This document shows, in pieces, positions 28,500 to 39,832 of a DNA stretch of 64,000 nucleotides. Position 1 is the stretch's first letter. Every line of letters starts with the position of its first letter. Below the pieces are notes generated by a model, which did no database searches, was not told the origin of the DNA, and saw only the letters and a list, made by a program, of their open reading frames with translations. This DNA is from Lethocerus indicus (Eukaryota; Arthropoda; Insecta; Hemiptera; Belostomatidae), in assembly GCA_019843655.1 (NCBI GenBank), contig JACDQD010000003.1, forward strand, positions 33,158,224 to 33,222,223. Reading direction: 5' to 3'. Position numbers and translations under genes: made by a program.

Positions 28500-28815
28500 T
28501 TCCCACTTTTTCGCCTTTTTACCACTTTAAAACAGTTTTTTTCCTGAAAACCCACTTTTTAAGAATTTTTTCGCCTGAAAAACCGCACTGTTTGCTCTGA
28601 AAAATTACGTTTTACACCTTTTTCTGCTGTTAAACAGTTTTTTGCCCTGAAAAACCACTTCTTGCGCCTTTTTTGTGCTATAAAACTTTTAATGGCTGAA
28701 AATGTGCTTTTTTTTGCACTGAAAAACGGTTTTTTTACTCCTTCTTGGTCTAAAACCGCGTTCTTTGCCCTGGAAAATCACTCTTTACGCCTTTTTTCGC
28801 TGTAAAACCTCTTTT
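28500..28815. repeat. Degenerate ~24-bp tandem array
   Basis: About a dozen diverged units of the form TTTTTTGCCCTGAAAAACCACTTT. CTGAAAA-type blocks recur at 28544, 28575, 28597, 28647, 28696, 28719 and 28770, at intervals mostly near one or two times 24 bases. A CTGTAAAAC variant alternates with the CTGAAAAAC form. Confidence 0.7.
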
Positions 28816-30562
28816 AATCCTTCCTAGTTCTCTAATCATAAATTCTGAACTCATACGCTCCTCTTCCTCGTCAGCTTATTCTTTTCGGTCGCGAATCTGC
28901 GTTATGGAAAGTTTTCCCGTTTTCGTCTACCGACGTTGGGAGGAAACTCGCCCGAGGGAAAACCCCCTTATTGTAATCGCGTGATAGTGGATCGCCGGTA
29001 AAATACCGTCCATATTATAAGGCGACGGGTTAGGCTGGAGGGTCGGCCGTATACATTATTTGTCGGAAATTTTCCGATAGGGGTAGCGCGGTGTGGCGCC
29101 GCCACCAGAAGGTCCTAATCAGTGGCGGTCACTGATAGCGGCGGGGCCCTGCCTGCTTTATTGCCCCCCGTGATTTACACACGCCGATAATGCGCATTTT
29201 AGCCTTTATTATTAACCGCGGGGTGCGCTTCCCCGATATTGCATTTGCGGGGGCCACAACACCAGCGTCGATGCTAATATGCCCGGATTTACTGCCCCCC
29301 GCTATATTAGCCCTCTCCGATATGAACGCCCCTTTTTTACTTCTGTTTTAAGCCGGACAATTTTCCGCCTAATCTCCCTCCTATGGGGGGGGGGCGCGAA
29401 AATTGTTGCCTACACTTTTGAAACATTCTCCGAATACCCGAAATATCCAGTATGTATTAATAATATCTTAGCACGACGACGATATCAGTAGACGACGATA
29501 TCCGGGCCATAATATAAAGTCCGGGACCATCGCGACACCGTCCGTAACACGCATGTGCAAAAAAAAATATTATAATAAAAATAAGCAGAATGCTACTTAC
29601 CGAGATAGGGGTGATAATTGTCAAATGGTATAATAATGTCTTCTACGTGTAGTTCCTGCGCGGTAACCGTTTACGTGGGCAGTCTAATAATGCGTAATTT
29701 TGAAATATCCAAGACGATATTCAAATCCGAATATTTGGGACTTCATAAATAGCTGGGACTGAGTATTAAGTCCCCCTCTCATTGTGGGTTATATAGGATA
29801 TATGGGTCGCTTATTGAGTGGCCTCCCGAGGTGTGTGGGAGGCGGAATTTAAATCGGAACCGATGACTGAAGAAATTCTAAAGAAATTCCTGGCGTATTT
29901 CCCGGAGTACGGGAGACCGAGTCGAGTCCTCCTCCTACAGCATCGATCTACCCGGGCACGACCCCCCCCTGCCCCTCTGCTGCCCGGTCTTTCTAACCGA
30001 TATTATGTGTAATGAGTGGGAAATTGAAAAAGTTTGCGTCCGTTGAATCGGCAGAACGAAAAAAAATGAGCCCGAATCAATTGGCCTTATTACAAATTAA
30101 ATTGAAACTACGCGTTCTACAACTCCTTACACCCGGTCATCGTTTCGTGCATTTCTTGTTAAGAAATTTTCGTCGATATCGTTATAATAATATATGGCCG
30201 TGAAACGCGATCTATTTCACTCCCATATCGGTTACCTGTCCTGACAGAGCCGCCACTCTACCGTTACGGTGGTTCGCGTCTTTTTATTCTCGTATCAGAG
30301 ACAAATGCCTTGAAAGAAATACAGAAAATAGAATTATCCAACTGTTATTTATTTGGCAGCCGCTTATCTGCCATACTTATCTGTCAAACCCGTAGTTGTA
30401 CTGATGGAATTTGAGTGTAAAAACGCGACAACAATATACGACACAATTTTACGTGAGAAAACAACGATGTTGTTCCTTACGCTTTAAAAGCATCGTTCAA
30501 CCGCGGCGGGATAGAATCCACGTCCATTCCTGAGAATTGCAATAACTATGTTTTAATCACAG
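28816..30562. other. No gene recognised
   Basis: GC-mixed unique sequence between the 24-bp array and the candidate short exon. Short open frames at 29818-30203 show no known motif. Confidence 0.55.
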
Positions 30563-30783
30563 CTGGCCTGTTGTTAGAATTGCTGTCTTACAAGTGGATT
30601 TCTCGATTGGCACTTGCAACAATGGCTGCTGGTGGCGTCCGTCCATGGTCAAGGCCTTGCCAGCCAGCGTTGCGTAAACCCTGCCCGGGGGAGTGTTATC
30701 CCGTTCCCACAGTTGTCATACCTGTTCCTGGCAATAAGATAACTCGGATCTCCTTCGAAGGAGAGCTCGAAATTAGAATGTAA
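30563..30783 (+). other. Possible short exon / small open frame, unrecognised
   Basis: An open frame follows an acceptor-like TTTTAATCACAG and contains an ATG at 30622 in good context (CAACAATGG). From that ATG it gives 53 residues, beginning MAAGGVRPWSRPCQPALRK and including the Val/Pro-rich PVPTVVIPVPGNK, then a TAA. I do not recognise it. It could be a 5' exon of pumilio, a small independent ORF, or chance. Confidence 0.2.
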
Positions 30784-30922
30784 ACGCGAGAGCCAGTCGC
30801 ACAACTTCATTATTTCTTAACGTCGCTTGCCCGAGATAAAAGCTTATGAGGCGGACCTTCCTTTAATTTATACAGTTTCTTTTGATTTGATGTTTTGTTT
30901 GAAAGAACTTCGCGCTAAATCA

Positions 30923-30949
30923 TTTTCTCTTTTTTTGTTACAGGTGAGT
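30923..30949 (+). promoter_or_regulatory. Candidate recursive splice site (ratchet point)
   Basis: A pyrimidine run (TTTTCTCTTTTTTTGTTA) is followed directly by CAG|GTGAGTC, a strong 3' splice site fused to a strong 5' splice site. This is the known layout of recursive splice sites in very long insect introns. It is on the same strand as pumilio and about 30 kb upstream of its first visible exon. Whether pumilio transcription crosses it is inferred. It could instead be the acceptor of an ordinary exon. Confidence 0.45.
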
Positions 30950-33349
30950 CAAGCTTCATTGAATGTCGTTCTCTGCTAATATATCGAAGAAAATAAGGTT
31001 TGGAATTGAAAAACATTTTTCCTAGATTAATTAATAAATGTAAGCATAAGAGTTGGTATCCTTATTTTATACTGTCAGTAATATTCTGTTCGTCTAAATA
31101 CCATAATTGTCATCTTCCAGTTTTGACATAGCTTGCGAACCAAGGCCAACTTCTTAAGTATTATTACATAGTAATAAGTTTATTGGCAATTTTCCAATAT
31201 AAAATGTATTAGCGCAAGTACATTGTGGCTAATTGAATGGGAAATGAAAAGAACGTGATTTAGAAAAGTTTCGTCCTACCAGTTTTTTTCCTTAACTACG
31301 CCTTCTTAGGAACTGGAGTTCGAAATTAGAATTTAAAAGCACAGTTCTTAACCTGGGGGCCATTTTACGGTCGTATTAGTCATTTTCTTTGTTCGAGAAA
31401 CGAGGAAGACGTTTGAGAAACGTCTCTTATATTCTGAAACTCTTACTCGGTTTCTATTGATCGGTTTCTTATATTTTGTTGCCTCGAAATTTCGTCATTT
31501 TGAGGTTAATTAATTGGGAAAGAAGAAAGAAAGATCGCTCGGAGGAAGAATATTTGTGCCTCGACTTCGGTTTGTGAAATTAAGTGTCAGAGGGCCTCGT
31601 TTGTCTGTCTCATAATTAAGTCATTACGTTGATTGGCTTTATAAACTTTTGGCCTTTTACAGTGTCAGAAACGATTAATGGCGATTGATCACTGTGCTGC
31701 GGAATAAAAACAATCTTATTATAAAATTTACAAAATGAATTTATCAAAGAACGGAGTATCTGTGGCGAAAAAACCTGGAGGATTTTTTTCAACCCGTTCC
31801 AGCAAAACGACCAAGTTTCTCGACAGGACTATGAATATTGATGGCTATTGACCCAAGTCTTAGGCGGCGGGGACCCGCACGTATATATATATACGTATAC
31901 ATATATATACGTTCGCGTTGATGCATCTCTTTTGCGACGGTTCCCCCTTTTTCCTACACAAAAGATGCGTGAGGCAAGCCCCACTCTCCTCTGTCCCCTT
32001 CGCAGTCAATATTTGGCCCCTTCTCAATCTTCGAGCGGGACCCCGCTTCCACACTTCTTTTTCCTCCACTTCGATTCGTTTATATTAAAAAAAAATGAAG
32101 GAAATAAATATATTTGAACGCGTAATGAAGAAAAATTCTCGGGAGTTCGCGGTGGTGGAACGGCGACGAAATTGTCTCGAAAACTTTTCCGTCTACTTCC
32201 CACGTCCGACACAGCGTACGTGGGAAACGCAATTGAGTAGACCATTGTCTAAACCGAGAGAGCGCTATTTGAAATGTCCATATTTGAAAAAACAACTCAA
32301 GATGGCACGGAGATTGAATCGAGTCGTTGATCGCGCGACGATTTTTGTATGAATTTATGGTACAGATTTATTCGCATAAAATGAAGAACTGTCTATAAAT
32401 AATTGCGGACGTCCCATCGTCCGAAAAGTTATTCGTTTTTTATCGACGTTCGGTCGAGTGGTCTCGCTCACGTCATAAGGTCCGCTGAAGGGAAATGTAA
32501 GCAGGCGCGCCACTATATCTCCCCCAGACTAAGTTTCTTAGAATATATTCGCCCGGCCGGCCAAACTGGAACTCGGGAAACTTGGTACTTTGCGACGGCT
32601 GCGATCAAACTGCAATTTGGGAAAGTCCCGGGTTAGAGCGGGCAATATCCCCGGATTTGATTTGCACCTGTGTCGGGGGGGAAGGGGGAGCCGCCCCGGC
32701 TTCTTCAATCGGGTCCTCCGATAATAATAAAGGTTTGCCGAAAGACAACAGCGACTGCTTGGTGACCCTCCTCGAGGTCTAACCTTGAGGCCCGCTGGTC
32801 GTTCACCCTGTTATTTAGTCTCCCCCCTCCGTCGTTTCGGTCGGAGATCACCCCCGATATTCTACCGGGTTGACCTCTTGTCCGCCGCCTCCAATTATTT
32901 GCCCCGAAATTAGGAGTGGCGCGCCGGGAATAAATCTTACACGATTTCCTCTTTATTATATGTCATCCCCTCAGCTTCATCACCGATTTTCTTTGCCCCG
33001 TCACTTCCTCTTCGAGTTTTTCATAATGCTATTATACGTTTTGTCTTTCATTTTTTGCTTCAAACGAGGGGTCGCGCGGCCGTTACGTGTCGCCGAACTC
33101 TGAGCCTACGTTGACCCCCTTGAGGCGTGCTCTTTTTTTGCGCGTTGTGTCTTCTATATTTTAAACATAAATTAATTTATAATTATGGCATTATTTCGGG
33201 TCCGAGGTTCGGTCAAATTCCAACTGTCGTAAGCTAAAAATCATATTCTAAACTAAGGGGGCCTCCAAACAGCCCGGATACAGGCTGTAACGTTGTAACT
33301 AAAATCGAACCTGTTGTTGGTCATACGCATAAGAACCGGGCATATTCTA
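30950..33349. other. No gene recognised
   Basis: The first 900 bases are AT-rich. A TCGAAATTAGAAT-TAAA block near 31318 repeats one at 30766. A short AT palindrome (ACGTATATATATATACGT) is at 31879-31896. Confidence 0.55.
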
Positions 33350-33592
33350 ATAACGTAAATTTCGTGTGTTTCTGTCTCCTCTCGCTGGTTTGTTCTTTTG
33401 CTAGACCGGTTTCGGCCGCTCGCCATCTTCAGTAGCGGTGTTAGTTACTTTGGCACTTTGGGTGTTTTTGGGCATCCTCACTGCACTGTCACTGTCACTT
33501 GTACTGTGGTCAGCAAAATACCTCAAAAACAATATCCGATATCTACGGTATTCCAACCCTTCACAGGCCACAAAACAGATATTCTAAACTGT
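33350..33592 (-). mobile_element. Dispersed short element with hammerhead-like core, copy 1
   Basis: The best-preserved minus-strand copy. Read on the minus strand it has, in order: a 50-base end segment (33541-33592) with the GGTTGGAATAC motif; a GACAGTGACAGTGCAGTGAGG stretch in parts; ACTAACACC; the hammerhead-like core at 33400-33436; and a flank containing GGAGACAGAAACACACGAAA. Copy 2 shares these blocks in the same order. The element encodes no protein, so it is probably non-autonomous. Its class is unknown. The outer boundaries are estimated from where similarity to copy 2 ends. Confidence 0.75.
33400..33436 (-). ncRNA. Hammerhead-ribozyme-like motif in copy 1
   Basis: On the minus strand it reads, piece by piece: GCTA (helix I 5' strand), CTGAAGA (matches CUGANGA), TGGC-GAGCG-GCC (helix II hairpin), GAAA (conserved), CCGG, TC (cleavage position), TAGC (helix I 3' strand, pairing with GCTA). 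Helix III would be the self-complementary ACCGGT with no loop, which suggests pairing between two RNAs. A deviation from the consensus is an unpaired U at the foot of helix II. The call rests on motif order and pairing, not on a computed fold. Confidence 0.5.
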
Positions 33593-36500
33593 TCTAATAA
33601 CATAACTTAAATATAAAATATCTTGGTAGTAATAGGCCACTTTTCCCCCTGACAAACTACATTAATAATGTCGTAATCTTTATAATTAATATGCGAACAG
33701 GTAGCTCATTTTACAGCTCGGTTGGCCCGAAAAATAAATAGAGGGCGGGAGGGAATAATTGTATATTCTGTATATTATTTTCTTCCTTTTTTTCTTTTGT
33801 CGCCGCTAAATAAACCCGAGATTGCGCGAAAAAAGGTATGCTTGCAGAAATAGGAATCCGGGCGGTGAGGTGCAGAGTGGGCAAAGAGAAAGCGACTAAT
33901 ATAATAAGTAATTAGAGTCTTGGAGGGGGTTGGGGGTGGCCTCAGAATAACCAGATTAGGGAGTGCGCCCTCCGACCTCATATACTAAATGGAATTGCCC
34001 TTCAGGAGAGAGAGAGAGCGAGCCGCTCGCTCTCGGCCCTTTTCCGGCTCCTTTTTATCCCTTTCTTATTGTTGCACGCGTCGCCTTCGGTCAGGTAAAA
34101 CCCGAGGCCCGGTACCACTTTAATTTTCTGACCCCGGTCCGTATTACTTTCTCGGATTTATATTAGTTATAACTGGAGATCTGAAGAACTCCGCACGGAC
34201 GGACGGGTTCGATGCCGTTATAAAAAGGTTCTGTCGAATGTTACGTAATATTATATAATGTCGTAACCATACCGGAACACTATTAGTCAGAATAAATATT
34301 AATAACTCTCCTTTTTTTATTTACCAGTCTGTTATTTATCGGTAAATTTAATTGGATTTTTTGTAATAAAGTTTTTATCTGCCACGGATGTTGTTACGAG
34401 TCATAATGAAACGGCTCTGTAATGATATGAAGCGTTTTTGACAACGATTTTAAAACAAGAGACGGGAAGAGTTTTTTTTTATCGAAAATCCCTGGGAATG
34501 ATTCGACTTTAAATCCCTCCCTTCCATTGGGGAAGTATCCCATTCCGCGTTCGTCTCCTGTCGGATATATTTCTTCTCGGCATCGTTCGGCTAATTCTCT
34601 TTTGGGCCCGCTAACGAACCCCGGGCCCCGGGGTTTATATCAGTTGGTGAAAGCCACTTTTAATAATTGCTTTTATTGTAGCACGAATTGCTGGCGGGGG
34701 TGAGGCGAGGCGCGCTCGTCTCGTACAGAACTCGCCCTGACAACCGTCTAATGAATGGCGCCCCTGTTCGGGGCCCACCATTAATAATGGTTTAACCTGT
34801 GGTGCATAGATCATTCGCGGATAGATCACTCACCTTGGCTGTAAATCCGGACCTTTTGTCGCCCCTCCCTCCCAATCTAAAGCTCTCGTCAAGCCATATA
34901 CACGATATCGAGAAACTTATCACATATGTTACGGTTATTAATTAAAAAAGGGGTTCGATCTCCGAAGGTGCAAACATTTACAATATCAAAATTCGCGCTT
35001 CTATTACATTTAAAACGATAGAACAATATAGTTTATTGTAAATAAGACCTCGTAGGTGATGGTAAGCACAACTATCTCTTCTACATTAATCAGTTTTACC
35101 TTTGATAGTGTGCGTATAAGGTGCGTTGACAATAAATCATTTACTAGGGCATAAGCCGTAAGACTTGTTGAAGTACATTCATTTTCCAGACGAACGTTTT
35201 CTTCTTTACGGTCGACAGAAAAGGCCGGGCGGGAGATAGGGACTCGGCGTTTAGATGATTCGATAAGCCGGTCTATACAACCCCCGGGGCCACCCTTTAT
35301 TCCTCCTCCTATACAAGACATTTATCTATTGATTGATATATATTGGGTACAAAGGGGTGGGGTGGGGGGTAGAAATGCGACAAACAGTAATAAATTCAAT
35401 GCGCGTAAATGAAGCTACATTTCAAGGCACAAATGTAATATAAATTATATCGCTAGCGCGTACATTATTCCAGTATTAATTATTAGTATTAATTCCTCAA
35501 CTGTCTGTATTGCAGTCGTCATGATGGATAGCACGTTGGAAGCATACAGTGAACGTTGAGGTTGGTGGTTATAATTGAGGGATTTGCGAGCGTTTTATAG
35601 TAGTTTTATATAGTTTTATAAAGGTGTTTATTTCAATAATATCTTGACCACTCAGTCCATCAGTTTGGGAGACGTTCTGTCTAGACTGAGACCGATGAGG
35701 CGAATTTGAGCTATTACTACGTCTCGTTTTAAACGAAAATATATATAAATAAATGAAGCCTCACAACAACGCGGTCTGATGCATCAATAGGTTGTTTATA
35801 GGCTTTGGCTTCCTCTAAATGAGAAACTAGTATGGCACTCGTTACGCCTGTGAATGTGCCTTGTTAGTGCCGACGCTGTATATATATAAAAGGGCCCCAA
35901 TTCCGATGAAAATGACCGCCGACGTCCCCAATCCGGGTCCAATCTCGGTCTAGGAGTCGAGGAATGTCCACGATTCCATTCTTCTCTTACCATTTCCATT
36001 CCTTTTTTCCATTTTAATCCGTACTTATTTTATGGAAAACCGTCATTAACTGATATACTCTGTTGTGTAGTGGTACTTTGCGCCAGCGCGGAAAAGGGCT
36101 CCTCATTACCGCGGACGTCGTTACTTTCAAATGGGCCCCGGATTTGCCACGGAATGTGATTCTTTTATTTTTATCTCCTTGTGTAGACGTATCTTTTTTT
36201 CGACTTCACAAGGGAATTGTTCTTTGTAGAGTAATAGAAGGCTTCTTTGTCCGAGACCCAGACTATATACTAGTACCTTTTTTTCCGGTGTTGGTTCTGT
36301 CCTTTGTCCTAGTATTTATTTGTGTACACCTTTCGCTTCTGTCCCCCCCCTTTTGCTGTCTCTCCGGATACTTGCCTGTCGATCCGTGGACACGTGTATA
36401 TACCTGATGCGTGTATTTAATTTTGCCTCCTTCCGCCTTTTATTCATAGCATAGCGTGCCTTGAGGATGAATCCGATAAACGGTTTTTCGCCAGCTCCTA

Positions 36501-39500
36501 AAGCTCTTTTCGTCGATATATTTTTCCACGAATCTATAAAACAAAAAAAAAACCCGCCGCGCGCCCTTACGGATATCGCCGCAATAAAGTTGGAATCATT
36601 TGCATTGAAATTGACTTTTGTCACGGTCCGAATATTAATTTCTGAAATTATCGGTCCGGTTTCTTGTTTAAAGAAGTAAATTAAAAGAAAGAAGGTATTA
36701 ATGAAATTTAGTTTATTGTTGTTTTGTGACTTGTATACTTGGTGTAACATTTACCTTAATATATTACACTCGAATTCCAAAACTCTTGTACAGTACTCGT
36801 GTAATCATTTTTTTTAGATTATAAGCTTTTGTTGGTATCGAAAGTTCGCAATTCGGCAGCTATTCTCGAGACATCTCTTTTTGTTATTGTTATTCTTTTA
36901 TGTTCGTCCCCAGGTGGAGCCCGTAATTCAAAACTGTTCTTCCACAGCGACTTGATCGTTGCGAAGGGCCGTTATTGCAAAAACTTTATCTGGTCCCAAG
37001 CATTACGGTCCTAGTAGGCAATATGTCGTTGTTACGAGTATTTCTCTATTGTATTGTATAGCGCATTGATAGCTATTTTTCATTCGGCCGGTAACAGAAA
37101 CTGTTACAGTTTTTCTCCGGCGAAATTCGAGGGTACATCGAGATTGCTTCGGTACACCATTTACAGCCACGTTATAGATTTCTTTTTGTACATGTTTATA
37201 TGTATATGACACATCTCGGAGGGACCGTACATCGTGTCCAATTTTACACAATACGATATTCGGGCTCTAAGGGAGTTGGAACAGTTTCCATATTCAGAAC
37301 TAACCAGTTTATAAATTGGAGTCCGGGCAGGGATGGGTTTAGTTCTGGACAAAAGAGAGGAGTGATAAATGTCCGTCTCTCGGGTGAGGCTCGTAATTCA
37401 CAATTATTTATTTGGAAGGGGGTTGGGGCTGCTGTTAGCGCCACCTGGCCGGCCGGTTATTTACTAGCCCTCCTACCCCCCGGCTTTATTCCCACCCTTC
37501 GGGAATTCGTTTGACTAAGATTTTTCTTTTCCCCTGTTTCCTCTTTTAGTTTTTTTCTCTCTCTCTTTCTTTAAAGGCGCGAAACGCTATTATTAGTCGA
37601 CACCGCTGTAATTCAATCCTGCAATTTGGCCGAGAATAATAGTATAGTGTCGCACCCTTTAAGGGTATAAAAAGTATAAATCTTCGGTTGTGCATAACAA
37701 TGTACATTAATCGAATTTATCGGATGTATGTAGCGAAACGAAACCTGGCTTTGTGCGGAATCCACGCGAACATAAATTGATTATTTCTAGAGCAGTGGGC
37801 GTGCTAATTGTAAATTGAATTTTCGAATATAATACATATCCTTAAGCAGTTTTAATGCACGGAGTAAATGATTTAAATGATCGGTAGTCGCCTGGCGTCT
37901 TTTTGTTCTGTTCAGAATGAGGTTGGGGGGTGATTGAGGGGGCCCCCTCCCCCACTTAATTCGACGGATCCCAACTTTTAATTGGTTTGAATGTTTAATT
38001 GCCAAGAGGAAAGGAGGAGTTGGAGACTGGCCGGCCGGCTCCTCAGGATTTCCCGAGTTGCCGTTGCCGACTTCTAGTAAATGGATTTTCGCCGTTCCAT
38101 CCCCCGGCCCCCCACATTTACGGACATCCGCGAAACTATTTCGGCAAACTTAAATAATAAAAAAAAAGTTTTCGGTATTAAGGCGAGCGGGGGGCGGTTT
38201 TTATGTATATGGGGAGTGGCGGGCCGTTTCTATATGTCTGTCGGCTTCGATTTATGTATTCGCCTCGGGGGAAATTGAATTCGAGACTGTCGGCCTCTAC
38301 AGTCATCCCAGACTCGGATGACGTCTTCTTCTTTTTCCCGACAGATCGAAACTCCCGTTCGGGAATCCGTCCCCAGTCCCCACGACATCGCCGAGCATTA
38401 ATTCCCCTTCCTTTCTAAGTTCCGGTCGGTAGGTGTATCCCCTGAGTTAGTTGGGGCGGCTAATAGGAAACATGCAGCTCCTTCGCAAAGCTGCCTCCGG
38501 GGCTCCACGATCCTTTGTTTCTCGACCCTGCCTTAATACAGTTATTATATGAAGTTTGGCGCGGCCGCCTCTATTCTCGGATATGTAAACCTTTTGAAAA
38601 TTCGGCTTTAAATTACCCTCTTCCCTGTATCGGGGCGGGGGAAGAACTCGGTAAGTATGTAAAACTTCATTTCGCCGTTCTCTTCTCTTGATATTTTTTT
38701 TCGGTTAAATTTAACTAGTGTCGGAAAAAGTTAAGCTCCAAATGTAATTAAAACTCCCTTTTTGGGCTTCCAGGAATTTGGCGAAAAAGTAAGTTTGTAT
38801 AAACTCGCGTCCTACGCGTTCGGGGCGTATTTCGCCACATCGAGGTCACTAACCCTCACTCTTCATTTAATAAAGCAAGTTTGGCTTATTGAGAAGACTT
38901 TGTACATACCGCCTGGCATTTCTAGTGATATGTTTTACACCGTCTCGTTTACCTTCAAAATAAGTAGGGTAGGGGGGGTGTCAATTTATTCCGTCGATGA
39001 GGATTGCTCCTGGGACGATAGGTTTTTAATGGTGCTCGGGAGTGAGAGCGAAGTAAATAGTAAAGCGGGGGATTAAAATGAACTTAGAGTAGAGGCGGCC
39101 TCTTAACCGGGTTGTGTCCGAAATGAGGAAAATTAATTCTACCGACAGTTGACAGTATAAGTCTTGTGGAGCCTCTTCACCCCCGAATTCCCTCCCTCAG
39201 GATTTACCTCCCGTAGATTTGCCATCCCTACCACTTTTTAATGTATTTTCCGCCCGTGATTAATCGTTTTTGTCCCCCGTTTACTTCCATTAATTTACGC
39301 CTCCGCGTTTTTGTTTCACTTCGTCAATCCCGGCCCGCTCGTCAAAATACAAATACAAAAATGTTATTTTCCGTCCCTCGGTCTCTGCCTTGTTTTCCTC
39401 TACCCCGACTGTATTTTAGCTACGGTTTAATAACACTGGATAATCAGTATACGATATGAGGTACGAAGATTATCTATAGTTGAAAGGTATCATTTGATAC

Positions 39501-39734
39501 CAAACTACGCGCTTAGTATTTAAACCATATCTTATTGATTAGATGTATAGACGGTTTTCATTCGATAATGATCGGTAGTAGAGAAGTCGGTTTGTGACCT
39601 CGTGGTGGTATTTTTTTGTGCTCGAGGACTCGTTTCAGTCCCAATAGAAATGTAGGCCGGTTCATACACGGTAAAAGACCATTCATGGCGTAGCTGTAAT
39701 GTCACTCTGACACTATAAATTTTATTCACGCGTA

Positions 39735-39749
39735 AATATAAATAAATGA

Positions 39750-39813
<64 letters not shown>

Positions 39814-39832
39814 TTATTCATTTATTTATATT
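39735..39832. repeat. 98-bp perfect palindrome with a (TA)n centre
   Basis: The left arm AATATAAATAAATGAATAAA is mirrored exactly by the right arm TTTATTTATTCATTTATTTA plus TATT, with a (TA)n core at about 39754-39809. The arms contain a non-repetitive base change (the GAA/TTC) kept on both sides, so the symmetry is not just a TA run. It could form a cruciform or a long RNA hairpin. Confidence 0.9.

Noticed and set aside
34944..34962. GGTTCGATCTCC, like a tRNA B box
   Set aside because: No A box or cloverleaf upstream.
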